Counted from the first letter of the stretch, positions 1 to 9,462 are shown. The stretch: DNA of 64,000 bases from Paenibacillus agri (GCF_013359945.1 NZ_JABWCS010000208.1:109558-173557), one strand, 5' to 3'. Numbers and translations are program-made. The notes: generated from the sequence alone by a model not told the origin.

Positions 1-685
1 CGCCCTCCGATTTAACAGAGAACCCGGTGAGAACATTACCACGGATAACAACGGTACCCACAAAATCAATATTTCCCGTACTGTAATCCACATCACCGTT
101 GACTTCATACACCGGAAATACGTTGATTTTGCCTTTATCCGTAATCGTCACAAGGCCGTCTATTGCAGCATACATCGAGGTCTCTTCATTGCTGACCAGG
201 ACATTTTTACCGACTTTAAACTGGGCTTCCCGACCAGCCTTAAATGGTAGTTCTTCACCCGTCACCATTTTACCTGGTTTACCGGCTAATGGAGGAACGG
301 TCTTGGCAATCAGTTGGCCTTTACGGACATTTTGTAGCCGGACCAAATCCTTATAGTCGACCTTCCCGTCAGCCTTCTCAGCCGGCCCACGGTTCTCTTC
401 CATATCAATGGTAAGAACAACTCGTCCATCGGTACCATTCTCGGCGGAGTCTCCAATCGCTATAGGTACTCTATTGAAGAAATACTCCTCGGGATGAGTA
501 CTGAGACGCTGGACAATATCCCGTTGAATACCATATCTGATATTATGACTGTGCAGAAAAGCCTCCAGCTCTTCGATCGAACAGGAAAAATTCTCGTCTT
601 TTTTGGAAAACTGGAGGTAAGCAATTCCTTTGTCATCCGAGAATGTAATGCTCAGGTACTGATTCAAAGCATAATGACCGATCAA
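1..685 (-). CDS. fapA: FapA/DUF342 family protein, partial (C-terminus outside window)
   Basis: Open frame of 228 codons that runs off the left edge of the window, so only the N-terminal part is seen. It starts at a TTG at 685, chosen because the sequence AAGGGGGAG lies 6 bases upstream and no ATG fits the frame. The N-terminus (about residues 1-80) is a small alpha/beta region. From about residue 95 the repeated Gly-Lys-rich beta turns (VRKGQLIAKTVPPLAGKPG, GEELPFKAGREAQFKVGKNV) are typical of DUF342/FapA proteins, which link flagellar and cell-surface polarity functions in other bacteria. It follows sigD by 30 bases, as the last visible gene of the fla/che operon. Family assignment is fairly sure; the role in this organism is inferred. 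Confidence 0.75.
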   Translation of the reverse strand, partial: MIGHYALNQYLSITFSDDKGIAYLQFSKKDENFSCSIEELEAFLHSHNIRYGIQRDIVQRLSTHPEEYFFNRVPIAIGDSAENGTDGRVVLTIDMEENRGPAEKADGKVDYKDLVRLQNVRKGQLIAKTVPPLAGKPGKMVTGEELPFKAGREAQFKVGKNVLVSNEETSMYAAIDGLVTITDKGKINVFPVYEVNGDVDYSTGNIDFVGTVVIRGNVLTGFSVKSEG

Positions 686-715
686 ATTATACTCCCCCTT
701 GTCACCGCAGTACGG

Positions 716-1504
716 TTAATCGTTTTGCATAAGAAGATCACGGTTTTTCTCCAGCGTTCCCCTCAGCCGCAAAATAGCTTTAGAATGGAGCTGCGAAATC
801 CGCGAGGGGGATAGTGACATGACCTCGGCAATTTCGCTTAAAGACAAATCTTCATAATATAAAAGGGACACCACGGTCCGTTCTTTCACCGTTAGTTTCT
901 CAATGCCTTTGGTAAGGGTCTCACGCAAATAAAATTCGTTCACCTTGCGATCCGGGTTCTTTGCCTTGTCATCCACAAGGATGGACATCCGGGTCTCCGA
1001 TTCTTCTTCGCGAATGGGGTCTTCCAGTGAGCAGAGTGACATAACGGCCACATCCTGCAGCATATTTTGAAATTCTTGTTCGCTAATATTCAGGTATTGA
1101 CTCATTTCTTCGTCGGTAACAGACCGTAAATATTTCTGTTCCATCTGTTGATAAGCATCTTCGATTTTTTTGGCTTTCTCCCGCACCGACCGGGGAACCC
1201 AGTCACTCTGGCGCAAAGAATCAAGGATCGCCCCACGTACCCGCCAGGAGGCATAGGTCTGGAACTGGAGCCCCCGCTTATAGTCGAATTTTTCAATGGC
1301 ATCAATCAGTCCCATAACACCATTGCTGGCTAAATCATCCTTGGATACGTTCTTGGGCAATCCTACAGCCAAACGGCTGGATACGTAATCTACAATATGG
1401 AGATAACTCTCAATCAGCTTTTTCTTCGCTTCAGGATCGCCGTGTTCTTTCCACTGTGTCCATAGCTCGTCTATCTCCGATTGAGAAGCTTTACGCTCGT
1501 TCAA
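716..1504 (-). CDS. sigD: RNA polymerase sigma factor SigD/FliA (motility sigma-28)
   Basis: 262 residues, the normal length for the FliA/WhiG class. Region 2 spans about residues 28-115, with the core-binding and -10 recognition helices (LASNGVMGLIDAIEKFDY, then QTYASWRVRGAILDSLR). Region 4 near residues 205-250 has the helix-turn-helix LSLSEIAEVMSLSPSRISQL. In this family the protein directs RNA polymerase to late motility promoters (flagellin, motors, chemoreceptors, autolysins) and is held by the anti-sigma factor FlgM, which is not in this window. It is near the distal end of the fla/che operon, so premature termination upstream would lower SigD level, a known bistability mechanism in B. 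subtilis. Assignment is firm. Confidence 0.97.
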   Translation of the reverse strand: MNERKASQSEIDELWTQWKEHGDPEAKKKLIESYLHIVDYVSSRLAVGLPKNVSKDDLASNGVMGLIDAIEKFDYKRGLQFQTYASWRVRGAILDSLRQSDWVPRSVREKAKKIEDAYQQMEQKYLRSVTDEEMSQYLNISEQEFQNMLQDVAVMSLCSLEDPIREEESETRMSILVDDKAKNPDRKVNEFYLRETLTKGIEKLTVKERTVVSLLYYEDLSLSEIAEVMSLSPSRISQLHSKAILRLRGTLEKNRDLLMQND

Positions 1505-1592
1505 CAGCTTTCACCCTTCCCAAAGTTTAGTCAGCGTGCCCTGAGTGAGGAACCGTACAGCTTGGCCGAATACCGGTTCCTGCAGCACTACC

Positions 1593-2012
1593 TTATTCTT
1601 CTTTCAGGTGACGAACGGCCTTGGCCAATTCTTCAGGATCTTTCATAGTAACCAGCTTGGGCGGATTTAGCGGTGTGAATCCTCCGTTATCCCCATTCCC
1701 TTCGGCCGGCTTAGGCTTCAAAAGATTCTTCAATTCCTCATCCTCATCCGGAGTGCTGATATTTAGTCTGGCACCCAGCGCTTCTTCGCCATCCCCTGCA
1801 GCAGGGTCCGTGAGTTCTTGTGGTTCCGTTTGTTTCATCATAACACCCAATACCCATCTAAGAAGAAATGCAAGCAAGAACCAGGTGATAAATCCAAATA
1901 ATCCTCGAATCAGACTGGTCATTAGTAAGTTATTTCCGTAAGTGACAAGGAAGGTCAACATAAATCCTACCACGCCAGACAGCAAATTTATCAAAATGTT
2001 TCCAATCATCAT
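1593..2012 (-). CDS. small membrane protein between cheD and sigD
   Basis: 139 residues. Two hydrophobic segments (about residues 3-25 and 33-55) are followed by an acidic, Pro/Gly-rich cytoplasmic tail with many Glu and Asp, ending in a predicted helical stretch. The ATG at 2012 overlaps the cheD stop by one base (TAATG), with AAGGA six bases upstream, so it is translationally coupled to cheD. An uncharacterised gene in the cheD-sigD gap is expected in Paenibacillus-like operons. In B. subtilis the gene beside sigD is swrB, on the other side. I do not recognise a domain and assign no function. Its position suggests a role in motility or a structural role near the flagellar base. Confidence 0.8.
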   Translation of the reverse strand: MMIGNILINLLSGVVGFMLTFLVTYGNNLLMTSLIRGLFGFITWFLLAFLLRWVLGVMMKQTEPQELTDPAAGDGEEALGARLNISTPDEDEELKNLLKPKPAEGNGDNGGFTPLNPPKLVTMKDPEELAKAVRHLKEE

Positions 2013-2506
2013 TATAATTCCTTAGCGCCTTTTTGCACACTTCGGATATACAAGACTCCGGTGCTACAGGCGATCTCTATCGTACGGCCATAATTGCCGC
2101 CGGTATCTTCAGCGATTAACGGAATGTTCAAAGCTTCAAGTGCCAACTTACAGGATTCCACATTACGAGGCCCGATCCTCATGGTGTCACTCCCTCCAGC
2201 AAAGGCAAACATCTGCGAGCCTCCGGCCATCTTGGCGACGATTCGGCTGCGGACCGCCCCAAGTGCCAGCAGACGGTTCAATAGTTCCGGCACAGCTGTA
2301 TCGGCAAACTTGGCGATATTGAGCTGCCCCTCCCTGGCAATTTCAGAGGAAGGCAACATTACATGCGCCATTCCCGCCAGCTTTTTGCCCGGATCATACA
2401 GGGTCAATCCTACACAGGAGCCAAGTCCAGTTGTACGAATCAGACCCTGACTCCCGACATTAAGATCTGCCATGCCTACCTTTATGATGGTTTGTTCATC
2501 AATCAT
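2012..2506 (-). CDS. cheD: chemoreceptor glutamine deamidase CheD
   Basis: 164 residues. CheD deamidates selected glutamines of methyl-accepting chemoreceptors and also binds CheC to raise its CheY-P phosphatase activity. The catalytic motif GLGSCVGLTLYD holds the nucleophile Cys31, and the partner His48 is in GMAHVMLP. Thr25/Thr26 just before the cysteine supply the third residue of the family triad. The start at 2506 overlaps the end of cheC by 8 bases, consistent with balanced production of the two partners. Complete and typical; assignment is firm. Confidence 0.96.
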   Translation of the reverse strand: MIDEQTIIKVGMADLNVGSQGLIRTTGLGSCVGLTLYDPGKKLAGMAHVMLPSSEIAREGQLNIAKFADTAVPELLNRLLALGAVRSRIVAKMAGGSQMFAFAGGSDTMRIGPRNVESCKLALEALNIPLIAEDTGGNYGRTIEIACSTGVLYIRSVQKGAKEL

Positions 2507-3125
2507 TGTCGAAAGGAACTCCTAGTGATTTGAAGATTTTCGGGAACGATTCCGGATCGGGGATGAGGAAGAATTGTCCTTCAATCTCATTTTGCCCTTC
2601 CAGAAACGTCGTATCTATCAGCAAAGCATCATCGCCCATTTGCCCAAACTGTAACAGGCCGTAGCCCAGAATTGCACCGGCCATGTCCATTGCGAGTGCC
2701 GGCACCGTTGGGTACATGGTAAGCGAAGTAAAATCGGCTAGTGAGGACAGATAGGAACCAGCCAAAATGTTGCCGATTTCATTCAATGCGGATAATTCCA
2801 TTTCGCTCAATTCTTCCCCACCAGACAGCTCGATCCCGGCCACACGGCTGAGCAGATTGACGGCAGCTTCCGGTGTAAGGATGAAGAACAGATTGCCAGG
2901 TGCATCACCTTCAACCCGCAGGAATACGGCATACACCAATTCTTCGGCTCCGCCGACTTTCTCAGTAATTTCCTCAAAGTTGAGCAGCTGGACCTTTGGT
3001 ACGGCCATATCAATCGGTTTGCCCAGCAGCTGAGATAACGCGGTGGCAGCGTTACCTGCTCCTATATTACCGACTTCCTTGAGCACGTCCATTTTGAAAT
3101 CCTTGAAGTTTTTGAACAACTCCAC
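2499..3125 (-). CDS. cheC: CheY-P phosphatase CheC
   Basis: 208 residues, full length for CheC. The fold is an internal duplication, and both halves keep the phosphatase signature E-x-x-N: Glu17/Asn20 in LKEVGNIGAGNAA and Glu116/Asn119 in LNEIGNILAGSY. It removes phosphate from CheY-P and with CheD and CheY forms one of the adaptation systems of Gram-positive chemotaxis. It lies between cheW and cheD and overlaps cheD. It is distinct from FliY, which is encoded separately in this operon. Firm. Confidence 0.96.
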   Translation of the reverse strand: MELFKNFKDFKMDVLKEVGNIGAGNAATALSQLLGKPIDMAVPKVQLLNFEEITEKVGGAEELVYAVFLRVEGDAPGNLFFILTPEAAVNLLSRVAGIELSGGEELSEMELSALNEIGNILAGSYLSSLADFTSLTMYPTVPALAMDMAGAILGYGLLQFGQMGDDALLIDTTFLEGQNEIEGQFFLIPDPESFPKIFKSLGVPFDND

Positions 3126-3128
3126 TGG

Positions 3129-3590
3129 TTAGCCCTCCAGGCCTTCCAATTGTACGATTTCGCTCTTGTTGAGCACCTCGGACAAATTGAGCATGATCAG
3201 CAGACGGTCTTCCCCGATTTTGGCCACCCCGTCCAAGTACTTGGCTTTGATGCCACCCACAACATCTGGAGGTGTATCAATGGAATCCCTGTTAAGATCA
3301 ATGACATCATTGGCGGAATCTACGATGAAGCCTACTTCCATCTCGTTCACAGCTACTATAATTACTCTTGTCTGGTCGGTGTGCTCAGCCTCAGCAATGC
3401 CGAAGCGGCCGCGAAGATCAATCACAGGGATCACAACCCCGCGCAAATTGATTACTCCCTTGATAAAAGAATACGTCTTTGGTACACGTGTGATCGGCAT
3501 CATACGCTCGATGGTCTGCACCTTATCCACTTCAATGCCGTATTCTTCGACACCTAATTTGAACACTATCACTTTAATATCTTCAGCCAT
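3129..3590 (-). CDS. cheW: chemotaxis coupling protein CheW
   Basis: 153 residues forming a single CheW-like beta-barrel domain. Typical stretches are VFKLGVEEYGIEVDKVQTIE near the start, the conserved receptor-contact segment INLRGVVIPVIDLRGRFG around residues 47-64, and VGFIVDSANDVIDL. CheW joins chemoreceptors to the CheA kinase in arrays at the membrane. The gene sits between cheA (27-base gap) and cheC (3-base gap) in the signalling block of the operon. Firm. Confidence 0.96.
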   Translation of the reverse strand: MAEDIKVIVFKLGVEEYGIEVDKVQTIERMMPITRVPKTYSFIKGVINLRGVVIPVIDLRGRFGIAEAEHTDQTRVIIVAVNEMEVGFIVDSANDVIDLNRDSIDTPPDVVGGIKAKYLDGVAKIGEDRLLIMLNLSEVLNKSEIVQLEGLEG

Positions 3591-3617
3591 GGAATGAACC
3601 TCCCTGTTCTATCCTAG

Positions 3618-5714
3618 TTATTTAATAAAAGCGTTCGGATCAATAATGAGTGCCACCTGTCCGTCACCAAGAATCGTAGCGCCGGATATGCCTTGAATCT
3701 CAGGCAGATATTTGCCGAGATTCTTGATTACGATCTCGTTCTGCCCGATAAAATCCTGTACCGCCAGGGCCACGAGACGTTCTCCCTTACGGACCACAAC
3801 GATTTCTGTTTCTTCCTCAGTACTTTCATCATAATCGGGTATGGAGAATATGCGGCTCAAGGAAACGAGCGGAATATGGCTGCCTCGGAACTCCAGCATT
3901 TTGTTGCCATGAATGGTACGGATTTGAGTTTGCTTGATGATGCCTGTCTCTACAATCGAGGATAACGGAATCGCATACTTCTCCGAGCCCAGCTTAATCA
4001 TCATTGCCGCAATGATCGACAGTGTAAGTGGAAGCTGTACCGAGAAGTTAGTCCCTTTACCCGGTGTGGAGTAAATGGTAACATTGCCGCCCAGCGCAGT
4101 AATCTTGGCCTTAACAACGTCCAATCCCACGCCACGTCCGGAAACGTCGGAGATGACTTCCGCCGTACTGAAGCCTGGGGCGAACAACATTTGATAAGCT
4201 TCTTCATCCGTCTTGCTTGCCGCTTCTTCTTGGGTAAGAATCCCTTTCTTAACAGCAGACTTCAGAACATTCTCAGGGATAATCCCTCTTCCATCTTCTT
4301 CAATTTCAATAAATACATGGTTACCGCTATGGAATGCGCGCAGGTTAACAGTTCCGGTCTCCGGCTTGCCAGCAGCAATCCGGTCGGCAACAGATTCGAT
4401 CCCATGGTCAACGGCATTGCGCAGCAAGTGCACGAGCGGATCGCCGATTTCATCAATGACGGTTCTGTCCATCTCAGTCTCAGCACCGGTAATTACAAGA
4501 TCAACCTTCTTGTCCAAAGACTTGGCAAGGTCACGAATCATCCGCGGGAACCGGTTGAATACCGTATCCACCGGCACCATGCGCAGCTTCATTACGATAT
4601 TCTGCAAATCGGCGCTAACCCGGCTCATATGCTCTACCGTTTCGGTAAGATCACCACTTTGCATTTCCGAAGCCAGCTGTTCAAGACGGACCCGGTCAAT
4701 AAGCAGTTCACTGAACAGATTCATCAGGACATCCAGACGCTCAATATCCACCCGGATGGTTCGCGACGGCGTACCGCCCGTTCGGCCAGCAGCCGGGGAC
4801 TTGGCCCCTTCCTCTTTAGCAGCCGCTCTTGGTGCTGGAGTGGATGTAGCAGCTGGTGCAACAGGAGTTTCCACAGCAACAGCTACCTCAGAAGCAGCGG
4901 CAGCTGCTTCGGCAGTGGCTGCCGCCGTGTCCTGACCAAGCTGATGTAAGGATTCCTGATCCAGCGCAATAGCCGTCACCTTGTCAATTTCCGACAGGTT
5001 CAGGATCATGGCCTGAATTTCACTAGCATCCTTTTGAGTTATGTAATAGAGTGAAAAGCTGTGATCAAATTTCGCCTGCTCAATATCTTGAACGGAAGGG
5101 AAGGATTTAACGACCTCACCGGAGCGTTCCAAGAGATCAAACACCATGTAAGAGCGTACCGCTTTAAGCTGACAATCCTCACGAATTGCAACCTCCACGA
5201 ACATAACCTTATGGCCTTCCTGAATAGACTGCTCCAGGACAGAGAACTGGAACTCGTCCAGATGTATTGGAGTCTCAGCCTGCCCGGAAGCTGCTGGAGC
5301 ACTCCCAGTCGATGCACCACCTGCTGCAGGAACTTCACCGCGAACAATGGCCTGAAGATCGGCTACAATGGCAGAAACATCTGCCTTGCCTTCTCCGCCC
5401 CCAGTAATGTCCTGAACCATCGATTCCAGGGCATCCAGACTTTTGAATAAGGTGTCAAAAATGAAATCCTGCATCCGCAATTTGTTGTTACGAACCAGGT
5501 CAAGCACGTTCTCCATTTGGTGAGTGAGTGAAGCCAAATCCTCAAAGCCCATAGTAGCCGCCATACCTTTTAAGGTATGCGCAGAGCGGAAAATTACCTG
5601 TACGATGCTCAGATCCTCAGGATTTGCTTCCAGCCCCATCATATTTTCGTTCAATGACTGCAGATGATCATTTGACTCATCAATAAACATGGATAAATAC
5701 TGATTCATGTCCAT
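3618..5714 (-). CDS. cheA: chemotaxis histidine kinase CheA
   Basis: 698 residues with the full CheA layout. The HPt domain carries the phospho-accepting His46 in RSAHTLKGMAATMGF. A P2 docking domain for CheY/CheB follows at about 150-260, then an Ala/Pro/Thr-rich linker (about 262-315), the P3 dimerisation helices, and the ATPase domain with N-box LVHLLRNAVDHGIE and glycine boxes DGRGI and GRGVGLDVV. A CheW-like P5 domain ends the protein. It autophosphorylates on receptor input and passes phosphate to CheY and CheB. The start at 5714 has GGGGAGG about 10 bases upstream; a second Met at codon 3 is possible. Firm. Confidence 0.97.
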   Translation of the reverse strand: MDMNQYLSMFIDESNDHLQSLNENMMGLEANPEDLSIVQVIFRSAHTLKGMAATMGFEDLASLTHQMENVLDLVRNNKLRMQDFIFDTLFKSLDALESMVQDITGGGEGKADVSAIVADLQAIVRGEVPAAGGASTGSAPAASGQAETPIHLDEFQFSVLEQSIQEGHKVMFVEVAIREDCQLKAVRSYMVFDLLERSGEVVKSFPSVQDIEQAKFDHSFSLYYITQKDASEIQAMILNLSEIDKVTAIALDQESLHQLGQDTAAATAEAAAAASEVAVAVETPVAPAATSTPAPRAAAKEEGAKSPAAGRTGGTPSRTIRVDIERLDVLMNLFSELLIDRVRLEQLASEMQSGDLTETVEHMSRVSADLQNIVMKLRMVPVDTVFNRFPRMIRDLAKSLDKKVDLVITGAETEMDRTVIDEIGDPLVHLLRNAVDHGIESVADRIAAGKPETGTVNLRAFHSGNHVFIEIEEDGRGIIPENVLKSAVKKGILTQEEAASKTDEEAYQMLFAPGFSTAEVISDVSGRGVGLDVVKAKITALGGNVTIYSTPGKGTNFSVQLPLTLSIIAAMMIKLGSEKYAIPLSSIVETGIIKQTQIRTIHGNKMLEFRGSHIPLVSLSRIFSIPDYDESTEEETEIVVVRKGERLVALAVQDFIGQNEIVIKNLGKYLPEIQGISGATILGDGQVALIIDPNAFIK

Positions 5715-5748
5715 AAGCGGGTACCTCCCCTTCGAGTTCGCTTTTCCG

Positions 5749-7155
5749 TTATTTAACGGCTTGCACCAGTCTTGGAGCTATTTCCTGCAACGGCAGGATA
5801 TGTCTAACGCACTGCAGTTCAACCGCAGAGCGCGGCATCCCATATACAACACAAGTCTCTTCACTCTCGGCAAAGGTTGAACAAACGCCGGATTCATAGA
5901 GAGCCTTCATCATTCGTGCTCCATCGCTTCCCATTCCTGTCATGAGCACAGCATGACGTTCCAACGACGAAAGCGGAAGCAAGGATTCAAATAATATATC
6001 TACAGACGGCCTATGGCCGTTGCGTGCCTCTTCCTTCGTAAGAGAAAGGGTATATTGCCCGCCAGCGGTTGGAATAACCTTCATGTGATAGCCACCCGGG
6101 GCGATATAGGCGGCCCCTTGCCGCAATATCATACCCGGCTCCGCCTCTGCCACTTCCAGCGGACTGAAGGTATTCAGTCGCTGTGCCAGCGACTTCGTGA
6201 AGTTAGGCGGCATATGCTGCACAATCACGATCGGGGCTGGGAAATCGGCCGGTATGTTCTCCAGTAGCGCCTTGAGGGCTCGTGGCCCTCCGGTTGAACA
6301 ACCTACAGCGACGATTTTGCTGAGCCCCTTCGCAGAACCGGAGTTCCGGACCGGGGTTGGAGCGCCGGTCATCTCTGCCGGTTCAGCAGTGGCTTCCTGT
6401 TGTAACCGGAGTACATTCGTAGACTCACGCTCTGTTTTGAGGCGACTCCTGAACTTCTCAGAAGCAGGCTTTGCAGAAGCTGGCGGTGGTAAAACCGATT
6501 TCTTCGTGGTTTTGCTCTCCGGTGCAGCTTTTTTCTGGACAGGATTAGCAGTGCGAGTCACCTCTGCCGGCTTAATCGCTCTATCTGCATCGGCTTGCTT
6601 GTTTGCCGGCAACCCGGAGTTGTTGGCTGGAAGCTCCAGACTCTTTCTTACAGCTTGTATACTTGGTTTAGCGGCTTGCTCCTGTGGCGCTACAGGCTCA
6701 ACAGGTGTAACTTCGATGGCATGAATAGCAGTTTCTCTGACTTGTCTCTGATGACGGGCCAGCATCGCTTCTTTCATCTGCTCACGCAGCGATTCCCCCA
6801 CGGCGATGATATCTTGTGAGCTGGAAATCGATGGCTTGCGGATGAAGTCGAAGGCCCCCCACTCCAGTGCTAGAATGGTCTCCTTCATGCCTTCCTCGTT
6901 GATGCCTGACAGCATAATTACGGGAAGCGGACGCTCGGCCATGATTATTTTCAGCGCTTCCAGGCCATTCATTTCCGGCATTTCCACATCCATGGTCACA
7001 AGGTCGGGGCATAGCTCGTTTACTTTTTCAATCGCCTCACGGCCATTGGCTGCCGTTGCCGTTACCTGAAAGTCAGCATCGTTTTCAATCAAATCGGAAA
7101 TGATCTTGCGCATAAATGCAGAATCATCAACAACCAAAACTTTATATGGCTTCAT
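5749..7155 (-). CDS. cheB: chemotaxis response regulator protein-glutamate methylesterase CheB
   Basis: 468 residues, longer than the usual 350 or so because of an extended linker. The N-terminal receiver has acidic pocket Asp10/Asp11 and phospho-acceptor Asp56 in LVTMDVEMPEMNG. The C-terminal methylesterase keeps the catalytic triad context: Ser in VAVGCSTGGPRAL, His in IVQHMPPNFT and Asp in MTGMGSDGARM. It demethylates, and may deamidate, chemoreceptors during adaptation. The linker (about residues 145-275) is rich in Pro, Ala, Lys and Glu and probably disordered. It lies between flhG and cheA, the same place as in B. subtilis. Firm. Confidence 0.96.
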   Translation of the reverse strand: MKPYKVLVVDDSAFMRKIISDLIENDADFQVTATAANGREAIEKVNELCPDLVTMDVEMPEMNGLEALKIIMAERPLPVIMLSGINEEGMKETILALEWGAFDFIRKPSISSSQDIIAVGESLREQMKEAMLARHQRQVRETAIHAIEVTPVEPVAPQEQAAKPSIQAVRKSLELPANNSGLPANKQADADRAIKPAEVTRTANPVQKKAAPESKTTKKSVLPPPASAKPASEKFRSRLKTERESTNVLRLQQEATAEPAEMTGAPTPVRNSGSAKGLSKIVAVGCSTGGPRALKALLENIPADFPAPIVIVQHMPPNFTKSLAQRLNTFSPLEVAEAEPGMILRQGAAYIAPGGYHMKVIPTAGGQYTLSLTKEEARNGHRPSVDILFESLLPLSSLERHAVLMTGMGSDGARMMKALYESGVCSTFAESEETCVVYGMPRSAVELQCVRHILPLQEIAPRLVQAVK

Positions 7156-7192
7156 ATCATTTCCACCTCTGTTCCTGAGTTCAGAACATGTA

Positions 7193-8071
7193 CTACCTGT
7201 TTCGTATTAACCACTTGCGAATAAACCCCTTAATCCCCTGAACTTTGGTTTCTATGGCAGCATCGCTTGCCAGATAACGAACAGCTAGAAGATGAACGTC
7301 TTTAGCTGCTGCGCTGTTTGGGTAGGCTAGAATGAACGGTACTTGTCTTTTCACGGCCTGAACCACATGGGAATCACTGCTGATATGACCCAAGAAAGGA
7401 AGATTCAGTTGTAAAAACCGGCTAGCTGCCATTCGAATTTTATCACTAGTTGTTGCTGCTTCCCGTATGTCCCCGGCTTGATTGACAATAAGTCTGAAAG
7501 AAACATCGGGTTGAGAGTTATGTACCACTTTCATTAGTGCATAGGCGTCAGTTATAGCCGTTGGCTCTGGGGTGGTGACCACCAGACAGTCATCGGCAGA
7601 CGAGATGAATTTCATCGTTTCCTTGGACAAGCCAGCACCTGTATCAAACAGAATAAAATCCATGCTGTCGGCAATCTCGGCGATCTGGGTTGTAAAATAA
7701 TTGAGATCAGCCTCAGAGAGCGAGAACAGCACGTCCATGCCAGAGCCTCCTGCAATGAAAGGAAGATCTTGCGGCCCGAGTTGAACGACCCGGTGAATAT
7801 CGGCTTCTCTTGTTAGCAAATGATAGAGATTATATCTGGGAGAGACCCCCATTAACACATCTATGTTCGCCATCCCGATATCAGCGTCGAATAAAAGAAC
7901 TTTCTTGCCCAGTGACTGAAGGGCCAACGCAAAATTCAGTGTGAAATTCGATTTGCCAACACCGCCTTTTCCACTGCAGACTGTAATAACCCTGGCAGCA
8001 GAACCTTCCTTGGTTATACGTTTGGTGTCTTGGCTGGACACAAGATGTCTTAAAGATTGCGCTTGATCCAT
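7193..8071 (-). CDS. flhG: flagellar number/placement ATPase FlhG (FleN, YlxH)
   Basis: 292 residues, a MinD/ParA-like ATPase. The deviant Walker A is GKGGVGKS at residues 34-41, followed by LLFDADIGMANIDVLMG (Walker A-prime region) and LFDTGAGLSKET. The N-terminal DQAQSLR (residues 2-8) matches the FlhG motif known to activate the FlhF GTPase. The C-terminal region is basic and probably membrane-binding. With FlhF it sets number and position of flagella. Its ATG overlaps the flhF stop by one base (TAATG), which couples the two partners. Firm. Confidence 0.95.
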   Translation of the reverse strand: MDQAQSLRHLVSSQDTKRITKEGSAARVITVCSGKGGVGKSNFTLNFALALQSLGKKVLLFDADIGMANIDVLMGVSPRYNLYHLLTREADIHRVVQLGPQDLPFIAGGSGMDVLFSLSEADLNYFTTQIAEIADSMDFILFDTGAGLSKETMKFISSADDCLVVTTPEPTAITDAYALMKVVHNSQPDVSFRLIVNQAGDIREAATTSDKIRMAASRFLQLNLPFLGHISSDSHVVQAVKRQVPFILAYPNSAAAKDVHLLAVRYLASDAAIETKVQGIKGFIRKWLIRNR

Positions 8072-9462
8072 TAATACCCACCTGTTCCCAAGAGCATATC
8101 AGATAGTTCTTTTTCAGAAGCAAGTAAGAGATCATCCGGAACGTTCTGCCCATTGGTCAAGTAAGACAAGGTTAACGGAAAATCATTCAGTACATTGAAA
8201 AGAGGACCGTAGCTTCCCGTTTCATCCAGCTTCGTAAAGATTACTTTATCCAGCGGATACCTGCCGAAATGCTCGGCAATCTTCTTCATATCCCGGCTCT
8301 TGGAGGTCATGCTAAGAACCAGATAAGTCTCGCTCCTTAGCTCCTTGGCCAGCAGGCTCTGCAATTCAGCAACAAGCATCTCATTGCGGTAATTGCGTCC
8401 CGCTGTATCCATCAATACGAGATCACAGCTTTCGAGTCGGAACATCGCCCGCTGCAGATCTCCCGGTGACTGAACCACTTCCAGTGGAATGTTCAGAATA
8501 GACGCATAGGTTCGTAGCTGATCTACAGCCGATATCCGGTATGTATCCGAGGTGATCAAGCCCACTCTACGGCCATACTTGAAGAGTTGCTCGGCGGCCA
8601 ACTTGGCAATTGTCGTTGTTTTACCAACGCCAGTAGGTCCGGCAATGTATACGATCTGTGTATCCGGGCTTATCCCCTGAGCTACACGGCCCTTGAGAAA
8701 GCTGCTGATCTGTTCAGCCAAACATTGATCGAACTGCTCAGGTCTCCAGGTTCGCCCTTCATCATTCCAGCGGTCAAAAATAGTGCTAATCCACTCTTCA
8801 ACCAGCACCGTATCCATCTCCTGATCCACCAGTTGGCTCCTGAGTATCTCCAGGCTATCCGGCAATTCACGCGAGCCTGAGGAGTGACGAGCAATCCGTT
8901 CCATCCACTGCTTCATTTCGCGAATTTCCCGCAACACCTCAGGATCAGGCGCTGATGCTTCATTTATAACAGGCCTTCTCGCCTCCTCTATGAAGTCAAC
9001 ATTTAGGAGCGGGAACTCAGGCTCCTTACTCAGCAAAGGCTGTTTCATCTCCTCCGAAGTCGAAGGCGGATCTTGTCGCAAGGCCGGAGCTGGCACAACC
9101 GGTGCCTCCTGAATACCTATGGCCTCAGACAGGGCTGCGGCAATCTCGGCAAACGTGCGGTTCTCCGCAGGAGCTGGTTTCTCTTCAACAGCCTGCGGCG
9201 TGGCAGATGCTCTTTTATACGCCTGCGGAACGGCATTGCGCGGTATGCTAAGAGAAGGCGCTGGCGGCGGTGCCGGAGCAGCTGGCTTCTGCTCCTTCTC
9301 TACGGCAGCAACCACTTCTATCTTTTTCTTTTGGAAGAGTCCGATAAACCCGCCTACTTTGATCTCTTTGGTACTAAGAATGACGGCGTCGCTGCCTAGC
9401 TCATTGCGGATGGACAACATAGCATCAGGCATCGTATCCACCACATAACGCTTCACTCTCAT
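8071..9462 (-). CDS. flhF: flagellar biosynthesis SRP-like GTPase FlhF
   Basis: 463 residues. The B domain at the N-terminus (MRVKRYVVDTMPDAMLSIR) is followed by a long Pro/Ala/Glu-rich linker to about residue 170, a helical N domain, and the SRP-type GTPase domain with P-loop [14 protein letters not shown] near residue 270, then DTAGRNYRN and FTKLDETGSYG. FlhF directs FlhA and other early basal-body parts to the membrane site. The ATG overlaps the end of flhA by four bases, and the gene runs directly into flhG. The linker is expected to vary between species. Firm. Confidence 0.96.
   Translation of the reverse strand: MRVKRYVVDTMPDAMLSIRNELGSDAVILSTKEIKVGGFIGLFQKKKIEVVAAVEKEQKPAAPAPPPAPSLSIPRNAVPQAYKRASATPQAVEEKPAPAENRTFAEIAAALSEAIGIQEAPVVPAPALRQDPPSTSEEMKQPLLSKEPEFPLLNVDFIEEARRPVINEASAPDPEVLREIREMKQWMERIARHSSGSRELPDSLEILRSQLVDQEMDTVLVEEWISTIFDRWNDEGRTWRPEQFDQCLAEQISSFLKGRVAQGISPDTQIVYIAGPTGVGKTTTIAKLAAEQLFKYGRRVGLITSDTYRISAVDQLRTYASILNIPLEVVQSPGDLQRAMFRLESCDLVLMDTAGRNYRNEMLVAELQSLLAKELRSETYLVLSMTSKSRDMKKIAEHFGRYPLDKVIFTKLDETGSYGPLFNVLNDFPLTLSYLTNGQNVPDDLLLASEKELSDMLLGTGGY

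Noticed and set aside
1102..1305. 67-codon minus-strand frame within sigD
   Set aside because: Alternative frame of sigD on the same strand, without a start signal.
4191..4949. 252-codon plus-strand frame opposite cheA
   Set aside because: Antisense shadow of the cheA kinase domain and linker.
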